64,000 nt of DNA, from assembly GCF_002116905.1 (NCBI RefSeq), contig NZ_CP015118.1, positions 4,464,001-4,528,000 of the forward strand. Reading direction: 5' to 3'. This stretch comes from Piscinibacter gummiphilus. Lineage in GTDB: Bacteria; Pseudomonadota; Gammaproteobacteria; Burkholderiales; Burkholderiaceae_C. Below the pieces are notes generated by a model that was not told the origin of the DNA, did not search any database, and saw nothing but the letters and a program-made list of their open reading frames with translations. The translations under genes were made by a program, and so were the position numbers. How positions within the stretch are numbered: position 1 is the first letter of the stretch; every line of letters begins with the position of its first letter. Shown here in pieces: positions 41,725 to 51,081 of this stretch.

Positions 41725-43401
41725 TCAGAACTTCAGGAAGCGGCCGGTCAGTGCCGGCACCGTGATGGCGTAGCCATCGGTGCCCGCGGTGAGCGTGGTG
41801 CCGTCGACGAGGTCGGTCAGGTCGCCGGGCGAACCGATCACCGAGGCCTTCAGCGTGACCGAGGCCTCCGACGTGCCGGTGTTCAGCACGAACAGCACGC
41901 GGTTGGCGCCGGCGTCCTTGCGGTCGATGTAGAGCGTCTTGTCCGAATACACGTGCGTGCGCGAGCCCACGGCCAGCGCCGGGTTCGTGTCGCGCAGCGC
42001 GAGCAGCTTCGCCACGTGTGCCTTCAAGTCCGACTCGCGGGCCGACAGGCCGGTGGTCTTGCCCGCGGTGCGGCTGACGTGGTCGTCGCAGAGGCCGGCC
42101 ACGGCGCAGTTGTTGGTCACCTGGGCGGCGAAGCCCGGGACCTCCTGGCCGATCTCGTCACCGTAGTAGAGCGTCACCGGCCCGCTGTGCGCGGCGAGGA
42201 ACGCGAACGCGGCCTTGTGGCGGAGCCAGTAGCCGTCCTGGTCGGGGTTGCCGAGGCCGGCGCGCTGGATCAGGTCGCCGAAACGCACGAGGTCGTGGTT
42301 CGTCAGCATCAGGTTCGGCATCGCGTGGTCGGGGTACGCGGCGTACGTCGCGTAGACCTCGCCGAGCGTGGTGGCGGGCAGGTTCGACTTGCGGCTGCTG
42401 GCGACGGCCTCCTCGCCCGCGAGCGTCTGCACCACGCGGTAGCGGCCGGGGAAATCGAACGACGACTGCAGCGCCGGGGCCGCGTTGGTGCCGTAGCCGC
42501 GGGCCTGGATGTCGTTCTCGCCGGACCAGATCTCGGCGACGAGGTGGCCGAGCGGGTTCACGGCGGCGTTCGCGGCGTTCGTGTAGGTGGTGGCCGCCGA
42601 CGCGGTGGCCACGGTCTGGCGCAGCGCGGCCCACGAGGCCACGGGCACCTGGTACGCCTGGTCGAGGCGCCAGCCGTCGATCTTGTACGTGGTGATCCAG
42701 TGCGCCGCCACTTCCTGGAAGAAGGCGAGCGTCGCGGGGTCGGCGTAGTCGGCGCAGGCCTGCAGCGTGCCCGGCGCGTAGCTGCCGCCGCCCACGTTCG
42801 TGCAGCTGCCGTTCTTCGGCAGCTTGCCCGTGGGCGAGGCCGCGAGGTTGCTCTTGTAGTGGCCGAACACACCATCGAGGAACACGTACAGGCCGCGCGC
42901 ATGGGCCGCGTCCACCAGCGCCCGGAACTGCGCGTCGGTGCCGAACTTCGGGTCCACCTTGAAGAAATTGCTGGTGAAGTAGCCGGTGGCATCGAGTCGG
43001 CTGGCCCACTCGTCCTGCCCGGTGATGCGCGCCGACTCGAAGATGGGCGTGAGCCAGATCGCATTGACGCCGGTGCTCTTGATGTCGTCGAGCGCGTTCG
43101 TGATGCCCGCGAGGTCGCCCTTGTGCGGGCTGGTGCCGTAGCCCGTGCCGTAGTCGGCCGCGGGGTCGCCGTCGGCGAACGCCTCCACCATCACCTGGTA
43201 GATGCGCAGGTTGCACTCGGTGTTGGCGACACCCTTGAAACACGCGAGCCGGCTCTCGGGCGCCCCCGCCGCCGCCGACACCACCACGGGGCCGGTGGGC
43301 GTGGGTTCCGGATCGCTGCCCCCGCCGCCCCCGCAGGAGATCAACGGGAACGAGAGGCAGGCGGCCAGCAGGCCGGTACGGAGCTTGAAGGGCAACAGCA
43401 T
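41725..43401 (-). CDS. lipoprotein alpha-amylase (glycoside hydrolase family 13)
   Basis: 558 residues. A lipoprotein signal with SFPLISC at residues 17-23 is followed by a Gly/Pro-rich linker. The GH13 barrel has region II GWRLDQAY (nucleophile Asp), region III AEIW (acid Glu) and region IV LTNHDL. Region I reads DGVFGH, where most members have an Asn before the His. A C-terminal beta domain ends at RFLKF. It probably degrades alpha-glucans at the cell surface or in the periplasm. Confidence 0.9.
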   Translation of the reverse strand: MLLPFKLRTGLLAACLSFPLISCGGGGGSDPEPTPTGPVVVSAAAGAPESRLACFKGVANTECNLRIYQVMVEAFADGDPAADYGTGYGTSPHKGDLAGITNALDDIKSTGVNAIWLTPIFESARITGQDEWASRLDATGYFTSNFFKVDPKFGTDAQFRALVDAAHARGLYVFLDGVFGHYKSNLAASPTGKLPKNGSCTNVGGGSYAPGTLQACADYADPATLAFFQEVAAHWITTYKIDGWRLDQAYQVPVASWAALRQTVATASAATTYTNAANAAVNPLGHLVAEIWSGENDIQARGYGTNAAPALQSSFDFPGRYRVVQTLAGEEAVASSRKSNLPATTLGEVYATYAAYPDHAMPNLMLTNHDLVRFGDLIQRAGLGNPDQDGYWLRHKAAFAFLAAHSGPVTLYYGDEIGQEVPGFAAQVTNNCAVAGLCDDHVSRTAGKTTGLSARESDLKAHVAKLLALRDTNPALAVGSRTHVYSDKTLYIDRKDAGANRVLFVLNTGTSEASVTLKASVIGSPGDLTDLVDGTTLTAGTDGYAITVPALTGRFLKF

Positions 43402-43524
43402 GGGGAGTGGAGCACGCGGGCAGAGGTCGGTGACAGACGCATTCTGAATCGGTAAAGAGCGCTGTCAATAGGGGGCTGCCGACTGGCGCGCGGAAAAATT
43501 GGCGGTTCGGGGGGGCCGCGACGC

Positions 43525-44799
43525 TCAGCGACTCGCCCGTGTCGCATCCGCCCCCGCGAGGATCTCCGCGAGGCGCGCGCTCGTGGCCTTCGCGGCGAGG
43601 ATGCTCATGTGGGTCTCGTCGAGCCCCAGCACCGAACTCGCCTGCGCCTGCGCGGCCGGGCGCAGCTGGCTCGCCACCGGCACGGTGCCGTCGCTGCTCG
43701 CGTGGGACAGCGTGCTGGTGTTGAGGTAGCCGAACATCATGTGATGGGGCACGCCCTCGGGCAGCGGCGTGGCGAACAAGCCCTCGAGGAAAGGGCTGGC
43801 GGGGTCGAGGTCGCGCCACACCGGCACCACCACCGGTGCGTACGCCACGCCGACGTGCGCGGCCTCCATGCCGCCGAATGGCGAAGAGATCGACGTGTAG
43901 CTGCGGACGTAGCCGCAGCCATGGGCGTCGTGGCACGTCTTGAGCATCGCCCGGGTCACGAGGCCGCCCATGCTGTGCGCCACGAGGTGAAGGTCCTGGA
44001 ACCGGTACTCGGCCCACAGCCGGTTGAGCATCGTGAGCGCGCCCGACCCCAGCACTTGAAGCTCGAGGCCCGACGGGTAGTACAGCACCCAGGGCTGGTA
44101 CTTCTCGCGGTCCAGCCCGGCGATGAGCGGTTCGAAGTCGCGCGGGTTGCCGAAGATGCCGTGCACGAACAGCACCGGCGTCTTGTGCGGCGAGTAGGGC
44201 TCGAGGAAGTAGATGCCCGCCAGCTCGCGCCGCATGAAGGTCAGCGGCTGCCACACACCGAGCGCCGCGTTCTCCGCGCTGAAGCGCGCGTCCCCGAGGC
44301 GGGTCTCCTTGGCGAGTTGCACGGGCACGCCCGCGACGACCTGGTTGCGCAGCGCGAAGAGGTGCTGCGCGGTGGCCACCGCGGCGCCCGGTGCCCCCGG
44401 CGCCAGCGACAGGCGGACCGGCGCCGACGTGTCGCCGTCCGCCGGCCAGGTGTGCCGCGCCGAGAGTTCGTCGCCGTCGAAGCCGAGGTTCGCGTTGCGG
44501 TCGAGGAAGGCGAAGAGCCCCTTGGCCCGGCGGCTCGCCATGAAGTCGAACGAGCCGCCCCGCTCGAAGACCCGGTAGCTGACGGCCTCCCCGTCCGGAC
44601 CGGTGATCACGACGACGATCGTGCAGTCGCTGCAGTCCGGAGCCACCAGCTCGACCTGCACGCGCATGACGTTCTGGTCGTAGTCCTGCAGCTCCTGCTT
44701 CAGGGACATCATCCGTCCGCAGCCGGCCAGCAGGCAGGCGGCGGTCCACAGCATCAACAGGCGAAAGGGTCTCGTCGTGGGCAGTGCGGGCATCGGCAT
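43525..44799 (-). CDS. alpha/beta hydrolase lipoprotein (lipase-like)
   Basis: 424 residues. A lipoprotein signal ends at LLAGC (residues 22-26). A beta-rich N-terminal part (to about 180) precedes the hydrolase domain: oxyanion motif FVHGIFGNPRDFE and nucleophile elbow VAHSMGGLVT. A late Asp (SDGTVP) and His (LDETHMSIL) can complete the triad, as in PGAP1/triacylglycerol-lipase-like enzymes. It is likely a surface or periplasmic esterase. Confidence 0.85.
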   Translation of the reverse strand: MPMPALPTTRPFRLLMLWTAACLLAGCGRMMSLKQELQDYDQNVMRVQVELVAPDCSDCTIVVVITGPDGEAVSYRVFERGGSFDFMASRRAKGLFAFLDRNANLGFDGDELSARHTWPADGDTSAPVRLSLAPGAPGAAVATAQHLFALRNQVVAGVPVQLAKETRLGDARFSAENAALGVWQPLTFMRRELAGIYFLEPYSPHKTPVLFVHGIFGNPRDFEPLIAGLDREKYQPWVLYYPSGLELQVLGSGALTMLNRLWAEYRFQDLHLVAHSMGGLVTRAMLKTCHDAHGCGYVRSYTSISSPFGGMEAAHVGVAYAPVVVPVWRDLDPASPFLEGLFATPLPEGVPHHMMFGYLNTSTLSHASSDGTVPVASQLRPAAQAQASSVLGLDETHMSILAAKATSARLAEILAGADATRASR

Positions 44800-44854
44800 T
44801 CCTGGCGGGGCGTCAGCGCGAGCGTACCGCCTTCCGCGCCCACCCGCGCGCCGC

Positions 44855-45466
44855 TCACGACACCGCGTTCGCCTGCCGTGCGATCAGCCCGCGCTGCGAG
44901 GCGATCCACAGCGCCTCCGTGCGGCACCGCGCGCCGAGCTTGGTCATGATGCCGCGCATGTGCGACTTGACCGTGCCCACCGAGATCTCGAGCGACCGCG
45001 CCACCTCCTTGTTGTTCTGCCCGCGGTTGACCAGCGCCAGCACGTCGCCCTCGCGCGGCGTCAGCACCGGCTGCGTCAGGCTGTCGGCCATCAGCAGGGT
45101 CGCCGCCGGGCAGAGGTAGCGCCGCCCGGCCGCGACGGCCCGCGCCGCGGTCACGATCTCCTCCGCCGCACCGCCGAGGATCACGTAGCCGCGCACCCCC
45201 GCCTCCCACGCCCGCCGCACGTCGGTCTCCTGCGCGGCCATCGCGACCACGATGACGTGGGGGTTCGCGGACACCCCGGGCCGGCGCCGGGCCAGCCGCT
45301 CGGGGGCACCGTCGGGGTCGAGCACCACGAGGTCAGGCTCGGGCGCCGGTGGGTGCGACGGCCGGACGTCGAACTCGGGGGACGTCTCGAGGATGCATCG
45401 GATCCCCGCCTCGATGACGGCATTCTGGTGAACCACCTCCACCACGGTGGGTCGGCTCAAGGGCAT
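44855..45466 (-). CDS. NarL/FixJ-type LuxR regulator with degenerate receiver domain
   Basis: 203 residues. Residues 1-120 have a receiver fold with VVLDPDG at the phosphorylation strand, but the usual Lys after the fifth strand is absent (GVRGYVILGG), so phosphorylation may not be normal. The LuxR helix-turn-helix occupies residues 135-195 (LTPREGDVLALVNRGQNNKE, then SVGTVKSHMRGIMTKLG). There is no partner kinase nearby. The start has a GGAG ribosome site. Confidence 0.85.
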   Translation of the reverse strand: MPLSRPTVVEVVHQNAVIEAGIRCILETSPEFDVRPSHPPAPEPDLVVLDPDGAPERLARRRPGVSANPHVIVVAMAAQETDVRRAWEAGVRGYVILGGAAEEIVTAARAVAAGRRYLCPAATLLMADSLTQPVLTPREGDVLALVNRGQNNKEVARSLEISVGTVKSHMRGIMTKLGARCRTEALWIASQRGLIARQANAVS

Positions 45467-45525
45467 GGCGACTCTCCATCTGTCTGGGTAGATGGATGTT
45501 GGTCCACGGGCGGCTGCAAAACCAG

Positions 45526-46449
45526 TTAAGCGCTGTTAATCCGCGTCAACGAACTTCGCGCCATCACTTCGACCACCCAGTCGATGAACACCCGCAGCTT
45601 CGTGCTGACATGCCGGTTCGGCGGGTACGCGATGGACAGCGGCATGGGGTCGATGTGCCACCCGTCGAACAGCGGCACGAGTTCGCCACGGGCCACGTGC
45701 GCCTCGGCCATGTAGTGCGGCAGCCAGAGCACCCCGAGTCCGGCCACGCCCGCCGCGAGGTAGGCGTTGCCGTCGTCCACGGCGAACGCATGGCGCCCGT
45801 GCACCTCGAGCTGCTCCGCGTCGCGGTGCATCACGGTCGGCAGGACCTTGCCCGTGCGTGAACGCAGGAAGCCGACGATGCGGTGGTACGTGTCCTCCAG
45901 CTCCCGCGGATGCGCGGGCACGCCGGCGAGCGCGAGGTAGCCCGGCGAGGCGTAGACGCCGATGGGCAGGTCGCCCACCCGGCGGGCGACGAGCGAGGTG
46001 TCGGCGAGTTCGCCGCCGCGCACCACGCAGTCGACGTTCTCGCCGAGCAGGTCCACCATGCGGTCGCTCACGCCCATGTCGACCTGGATCTCGGGGTAGC
46101 GTGCGTGGAAGCCGGGCAACGCGGGCACCAGGATCAGGCGGGCCAGCGGACTCGGCACGTCCACGCGCAGGCGGCCGCGCGGCGAGGCGGAGGCGACCGA
46201 CAGGCTCGTCTCGGCATCGTCCATGTCGGCCAGCAGGCGCACCACACGCTCGTAGTAGGCCGCGCCGTCCGCCGTCACCTGGACGCGGCGCGTGGTGCGG
46301 TGGAGCAGCTTCACGCGCAGCCTCGCCTCCAGCTGCTGCACCAGCTGCGTGACCGTGGCCCGGCTCAGCCGCAGCGTGTCGGCCGCCTTGGTGAAGCTGC
46401 CGGCCTCCACCACCCGGGCGAAGGCCAGCATCGCATCGAAACGGTCCAT
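45526..46449 (-). CDS. LysR-family transcriptional regulator
   Basis: 307 residues. The winged-helix domain covers residues 1-60 (FARVVEAGSFTKAADTLRLS). The effector domain, of the type found in AaeR/DsdC-like LysR proteins, follows (GRLRVDVPSPLARLILVPAL). The gene is divergent from the RidA-like gene with 115 bases between them, a typical regulator/target layout. The ATG at 46449 is the standard LysR start; the longer upstream frame is discounted. Confidence 0.92.
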   Translation of the reverse strand: MDRFDAMLAFARVVEAGSFTKAADTLRLSRATVTQLVQQLEARLRVKLLHRTTRRVQVTADGAAYYERVVRLLADMDDAETSLSVASASPRGRLRVDVPSPLARLILVPALPGFHARYPEIQVDMGVSDRMVDLLGENVDCVVRGGELADTSLVARRVGDLPIGVYASPGYLALAGVPAHPRELEDTYHRIVGFLRSRTGKVLPTVMHRDAEQLEVHGRHAFAVDDGNAYLAAGVAGLGVLWLPHYMAEAHVARGELVPLFDGWHIDPMPLSIAYPPNRHVSTKLRVFIDWVVEVMARSSLTRINSA

Positions 46450-46564
46450 CGGCACTCCTGGAGATTGTTCGGGATCCGCAAACAGTGATTGTGGCTCGGC
46501 CCGGTTTATCTCGGGGGTCCGTGTCCCTAGAGTCCTCCCATCGCAACCTTTTCCGGGACTTCCC

Positions 46565-46963
46565 ATGCCGCAGAGAGACGTCGTCTTCCCCGCGGGCCGC
46601 CAGGCCCTCTACGAAAAGAACCGCTATTCACCGGCCCTCCGGTCCAACGGCTTCCTGTTCGTGTCCGGCCAGGTGGGCAGCCGCCCGGACGGTTCGCCCG
46701 AGCCCGACCTGGAGGCGCAGGTGCGGCTCGCGTTCGACAACCTGAACGCGATCCTCCGCGCGGCCGGTTGCACGTTCGACGACGTGGTCGACGTCACCCT
46801 GTTCCTCGTCGACCCCGAGTCCACCTTCGACACCGTGTGGAAGGTGCTGCCCGACTACTGGGGCGAGGCGCCCCACCCGACGCTGACCGGCATCGGGGTC
46901 ACCTGGCTCTACGGCTTCCGCTTCGAGATCAAGGTGATCGCGAAACTTCCGGAGCCGGCCTGA
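46565..46963 (+). CDS. RidA/YjgF-family protein
   Basis: 132 residues. RidA-like proteins hydrolyse reactive enamines/imines. The core pattern VSGQVGSRPDGSPEPDLEAQ and NLNAILRAAGCTFDDVVDVT is present. The catalytic Arg region near the C-terminus, normally in a R-x-x-V-E-I-like segment, reads GFRFEIKVIAKL here, with an Arg in place. It is probably controlled by the divergent LysR gene. Confidence 0.9.
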   Translation: MPQRDVVFPAGRQALYEKNRYSPALRSNGFLFVSGQVGSRPDGSPEPDLEAQVRLAFDNLNAILRAAGCTFDDVVDVTLFLVDPESTFDTVWKVLPDYWGEAPHPTLTGIGVTWLYGFRFEIKVIAKLPEPA

Positions 46964-47050
46964 TCCGCCCTCGCCATGGCCTGTCCTGCACATCTGACAG
47001 GCGCGTGCGGACTTTCCTCACACGCCTTCGGTAAATCCGGTTGATCCAGG

Positions 47051-47077
47051 TCAAGGGTCGATGCCAGCGGCCGAGAA
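47051..47077 (+). promoter_or_regulatory. candidate sigma-28 promoter of the second MCP gene
   Basis: TCAAG, 14 bases, GCCGAGAA closely matches the sigma-28 consensus (TAAAG, 14 bases, GCCGATAA) and lies 50 bases before the start codon of the MCP gene. Confidence 0.45.
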
Positions 47078-47127
47078 CCCCGGTGAGGCGGCCACCCGGG
47101 CCGGCTCGTGGAACCCTGGAGTCACCG

Positions 47128-48669
47128 ATGAAAACACTGTCCCTCACCATGCGGCTGCGGCTCATGGCGCTCACGATGACAGTGGCGATGCTGGGCGTCG
47201 CGGCCTATGCCGCCCTGTCCTACTACAACGCCTCGATCGAGCAGCGGCTGAGCACGACCCGTGCGGTCGTCGAGCAGTCGATCGCGATCGCCAAGAAATA
47301 CAACGAGGAAGAGAAGGCGGGCCGGCTGAAGACGGCCGAGGCCCAGGCGAAGGCCAAGGCCGAGGTGATGGCCATCCGCTACGAGGGCTCGGAGTACGTG
47401 TTCATCGTCGACATGCACCCGCGCATGGTGGGCCACCCGATCAAGCCCGAGTTGGACGGCAAGGACGTCACCGCGAACAAGGACCCGAACGGCAAGCAGC
47501 TGTTCGTCGAGTTCGTCGCGACCGTCAAGGCGCACGGCAGCGGCTACGTCGACTACCTGTGGCCCAAGGTCGGCAGCGACAAGCCGGTGCCGAAGCGCTC
47601 GTACGTCGCCGGCTTCGCGCCGTGGGGCTGGGTGCTCGGTTCGGGCGTCTACACCGACACCGCCATGGCCGCGGCCTGGCGCTTCGCGGGCGTGACGCTC
47701 GCGGTGGGGCTCGCCATCGGCCTCGTGATGTTCGTGTTCGTGCACCGCTTCGCGAGCGCGCTGCAGCGCCGGCTCGCGGCCGCCGAATCGGCGCTGGGCG
47801 CCATCGCGGAGGGCGACCTGACGGCGTCCGTCGCACCGGGCCCCGATGACGAACTGGGCCGCCTGATGCGCTCGGTGGACCGCACCCGCGATGGCCTCGC
47901 CACCGTGATGCGCGACGTGCGTGCCTCGACCGGCAACGTCAGCTCGGCGAGCAGCGAGATCGCGCTCGGCAACCAGGACCTGTCGGTGCGCACCGAGACC
48001 ATGGCCTCGAACCTGCAGCGCACGGCCAACGCCATGAGCCAGCTCGCGAGTGCCGTCAACCAGTCGAGCGACGCGGCCCGCCAGGCGAGCCAGCTCGCCA
48101 CGTCGGCCGCCGACGTCGCGCAGCGCGGCGGCCAGGTGGTGGCCGAGGTCGTGGCCACGATGCAGGGCATCCACGACAGCTCACGGCGCATCACCGACAT
48201 CATCTCGGTGATCGACGGCATCGCGTTCCAGACCAACATCCTCGCGCTCAACGCGGCCGTGGAGGCGGCGCGGGCCGGGGAACAGGGCCGCGGCTTCGCG
48301 GTGGTGGCGAACGAGGTGCGCACACTGGCGCAGCGGTCGGCCTCCGCAGCGCGCGAGATCAAGGGCCTGATCGGCGCGTCGACCGAACGCGTGGACACGG
48401 GCTCGCGCCTCGTGCAGGACGCGGGCGCCACGATGAGCGAGATCGTGGGCAGCGTGCAGCGGGTCAACGACATCATCGCGGAGATCTCCGCCGCGTCGAG
48501 CGAACAGTCCGGCAGCATCGGGCAGATCAACGGCTCGGTGACCCAGCTGGACCAGGTGACGCAGCAGAACGCCGCGCTGGTCGAGGAATCGGCCGCCGCC
48601 GCGGAGAGCCTGCGCGACCAGGCAGCGACCTTGTCGGACGTGCTCGGGCGATTCCGCCTGCCGGCATGA
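47128..48669 (+). CDS. methyl-accepting chemotaxis protein with single Cache domain
   Basis: 513 residues. A first helix lies at about 10-30. The periplasmic sCache_2-like domain (about 35-185) shows YVFIVDMHPRMVGHP and GWVLGSGVY. A second helix at about 192-212 is followed by HAMP and the signalling domain with tip IDGIAFQTNILALNAAVEA. The domain type often binds small organic acids. No CheR pentapeptide is at the end. It is preceded by a sigma-28-like promoter. The ATG at 47128 is the fitting start. Confidence 0.93.
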   Translation: MKTLSLTMRLRLMALTMTVAMLGVAAYAALSYYNASIEQRLSTTRAVVEQSIAIAKKYNEEEKAGRLKTAEAQAKAKAEVMAIRYEGSEYVFIVDMHPRMVGHPIKPELDGKDVTANKDPNGKQLFVEFVATVKAHGSGYVDYLWPKVGSDKPVPKRSYVAGFAPWGWVLGSGVYTDTAMAAAWRFAGVTLAVGLAIGLVMFVFVHRFASALQRRLAAAESALGAIAEGDLTASVAPGPDDELGRLMRSVDRTRDGLATVMRDVRASTGNVSSASSEIALGNQDLSVRTETMASNLQRTANAMSQLASAVNQSSDAARQASQLATSAADVAQRGGQVVAEVVATMQGIHDSSRRITDIISVIDGIAFQTNILALNAAVEAARAGEQGRGFAVVANEVRTLAQRSASAAREIKGLIGASTERVDTGSRLVQDAGATMSEIVGSVQRVNDIIAEISAASSEQSGSIGQINGSVTQLDQVTQQNAALVEESAAAAESLRDQAATLSDVLGRFRLPA

Positions 48670-48726
48670 TTTCGCTCAGGCAAGCAATTCCTTGCCAAAA
48701 GCAAATAAAGAGCCGATGATGCGCGG

Positions 48727-49710
48727 ATGGACCCATCCGACCGCATCGAGGCCGTCCGGCGCTTCAACCGCTTCTACACGCGACGCATCGGCGCGCTGAA
48801 CGAAGGCCTGCTCGACTCCGAGTTCACGCTGCCCGAATGCCGCGTGCTCTGGGAGCTGGCCCACGCCGACCCGGTGGCGGGCCTCACCGCCACCGACCTC
48901 GGGCGTGTGCTCGACCTGGACGCCGGCTACCTCAGCCGGCTGCTGCGCGGCCTCAAGGACCGGCAGCTGGTCGAGGCCCGCCGCAGCCCGAACGATGCCC
49001 GCCAGTCGCTGCTGCAACTCACGGCCGCGGGGCGGCGTGCGTTCAAGCCCCTCGACCGCCGTTCTCAGGAGCAGGTCGCGGATCAGCTCGCCGCACTCGG
49101 CGACGGCCAGCAGGTCGAACTGCTCCAGGCCTTCCAGCGCGTGCAGGACCTGCTCGCCGAACCCGGCGACAAGCCCGCGAAGAAGAGCTTCGTGCTGCGC
49201 CCCCACCGCCCCGGCGACCTCGGCTGGATCGTGTCCCGCCACGGTGCGCTGTACGCCCGCGAGTACCAGTGGGACATCGGCTTCGAATCGCTGGTGGCCC
49301 GCATCGCGGCGGACTTCGTCGACCGCTTCGACCCGCGCCGCGAAGCGTGCTGGATCGCGGAGCGCGACGGCGTGAACCTCGGCTGCGTGTGCCTCGTGCA
49401 GGCGCGCGACGAGGCGACCGATGCGCCCCTCGAAGGCACGGCCCAGCTGCGCCTGCTCCTCGTCGAGCCCACTGCACGCGGCATGGGCCTCGGTGACCGC
49501 CTCGTGGCCGAATGCCACCGCTTCGCCCGCGAGGCCGGCTACCAGCGCGTGAGGCTCTGGACGAACAGCCTGCTCACGGCCGCACGCCGCATCTACGGCA
49601 AGGCCGGCTACCGGTTCGTGTCGAGCGAACCGCACCACAGCTTCGGGCAGGACCTCGTGGGCGAGGTCTGGGAGCTCGACCTCACCACCACGTCCATCGG
49701 ATCCCTCTGA
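48727..49710 (+). CDS. fused MarR-type HTH and GNAT acetyltransferase
   Basis: 327 residues. The N-terminal MarR-like winged helix (residues 1-145) contains FTLPECRVLWELAH and LSRLLRGLKDRQLVEARRS. The C-terminal GNAT domain (about 155-327) has LLLVEPTARGMGLGDRLVAE as the acetyl-CoA loop. This fused type (bifunctional helix-turn-helix/GNAT) is known from several bacteria. Its target, small molecule or DNA, is unknown. Confidence 0.9.
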   Translation: MDPSDRIEAVRRFNRFYTRRIGALNEGLLDSEFTLPECRVLWELAHADPVAGLTATDLGRVLDLDAGYLSRLLRGLKDRQLVEARRSPNDARQSLLQLTAAGRRAFKPLDRRSQEQVADQLAALGDGQQVELLQAFQRVQDLLAEPGDKPAKKSFVLRPHRPGDLGWIVSRHGALYAREYQWDIGFESLVARIAADFVDRFDPRREACWIAERDGVNLGCVCLVQARDEATDAPLEGTAQLRLLLVEPTARGMGLGDRLVAECHRFAREAGYQRVRLWTNSLLTAARRIYGKAGYRFVSSEPHHSFGQDLVGEVWELDLTTTSIGSL

Positions 49711-49766
49711 TTCGACCCAGGCACGCCCTGCTCTCGCATTCGTTCGCCGATGGCGACAACGGAACG

Positions 49767-50399
49767 TCACGCCCGCCGGTACAACGCCAGCAGGGCGGCA
49801 AATGATCCGAGGACAGCCGCGCAGCCACGGTTGAGGCGCCGCATGGCGTTGGCCGTGAGAAACCGGACCGCATGCGCACCGCCGGCGGCGTAACACACCA
49901 TCGCCAGCGCATCCAGCACCGCCGTGCAGGCGGCAAGCAGCGCGTACTGCGGTACCAGCGGGGCGGCCGTGTCGATGAACTGGGGGACGAACGCCGAGAA
50001 GAAGAGCAGGCCTTTCGGGTTCGACAGCGCGACGAACAAGCTGCGCCGGAAGGCCCGGCCGACCTCGTGCCGGGAGCCGCGGGGCGGTGTGTCCCCCGCG
50101 ATGACCAGCGGGACGGGACCGCTGCGCCACAGTTGCATCGCCAGCCAGCAGAGGTAGGCCACACCGACCCACTTGACGACGCGAAAGATCGTCTCGGAGG
50201 CCGTCAGCATGGCCCCCAGGCCCAGGGACACGGCGGTGATGAGCAGCACGTCCGACAAGGCGGCCCCCAGGATTCCCGCGGCGATGACGCTGCGCCGGCC
50301 CGTCGTGCCGTTGGCCAGGGCCAGCAGCATGGTCGGCCCCGGCAGCACCGTCACGGAGAAGCAGGCGACCCCATAGAGAAGCAGTACGGTGAGCGACAT
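49767..50399 (-). CDS. LysE-family translocator
   Basis: 210 residues with about six hydrophobic segments. The family N-terminus reads LPGPTMLLALANGTTGR, and the segment FVALSNPKGLLFFSAFVPQFID is the signature of LysE/RhtB exporters. It probably exports an amino acid or similar metabolite. It stands alone on the minus strand. Confidence 0.92.
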   Translation of the reverse strand: MSLTVLLLYGVACFSVTVLPGPTMLLALANGTTGRRSVIAAGILGAALSDVLLITAVSLGLGAMLTASETIFRVVKWVGVAYLCWLAMQLWRSGPVPLVIAGDTPPRGSRHEVGRAFRRSLFVALSNPKGLLFFSAFVPQFIDTAAPLVPQYALLAACTAVLDALAMVCYAAGGAHAVRFLTANAMRRLNRGCAAVLGSFAALLALYRRA

Positions 50400-50502
50400 G
50401 AGGAAGAAGCGGTGGCTTGCGGCGGGCGCAGCTTTTCATGCAGAGCTTGCAACGTCAAGGGCGTCTCCCTCGGGTCGAAAGGGGCGCGCGGGACCCTCGA
50501 CC

Positions 50503-51081
50503 TCAGCACGAAGCGGGGTCGTGGCGCTTCACCACCAGGTAGCGCGCCACCGCCGGCCCGTCATTGCGGAACGCGTGCTCCCGGTCCGCGTCGAGCCGCG
50601 CACAGTCGCCCGGCCGCAGTTCGAAGCGAACGCCACCGCTGTCGAGCACCAGCACCCCTTCGAGCAGCAGCACCTGCTCGTCGGACCGCAGGCTGGCAGA
50701 CGGCGAGAAGGTCACGGCCTTGCCGGCCGGCAGCTCGATGGCAACGACCTCCACGTCGCCCTCGCCGCCAGTGGGTGACACGAGGCGGCGCACGTAGCCC
50801 GTCTCGGGATCGACCCACACCGGTTGTTCACCCACGCGGCGCAGCGCGGGCGCGGCCGCGCGCGGGGCGCTCATCAGCGACGACAGGCTGACGCCCATGG
50901 CCGCGCCCAGGCGGGCCAGCAGCACGGCGGTGGGGCTGCTCTCGCCGCGCTCGATCTTCGAGATCATGGCGCGGCTGACCCCGGCGCGTTCGGCGAGCTG
51001 CTCCAGGGTCCAGCGGCACCGCTGGCGCTCCTCGCGGACGCGCCGGGGGATCAGGCTTTCGGGAGAGTCGTGTTCGGCCAT
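50503..51081 (-). CDS. XRE-family regulator with C-terminal cupin domain
   Basis: 192 residues. The helix-turn-helix is at about 12-65 (TLEQLAERAGVSRAMISKIE, then GESSPTAVLLARLG). The C-terminal cupin domain (about 90-190) is the presumed ligand sensor. The ATG at 51081 directly abuts a 39-bp palindromic operator that also faces the divergent GNAT gene. It probably represses both itself and that operon. Confidence 0.9.
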   Translation of the reverse strand: MAEHDSPESLIPRRVREERQRCRWTLEQLAERAGVSRAMISKIERGESSPTAVLLARLGAAMGVSLSSLMSAPRAAAPALRRVGEQPVWVDPETGYVRRLVSPTGGEGDVEVVAIELPAGKAVTFSPSASLRSDEQVLLLEGVLVLDSGGVRFELRPGDCARLDADREHAFRNDGPAVARYLVVKRHDPASC

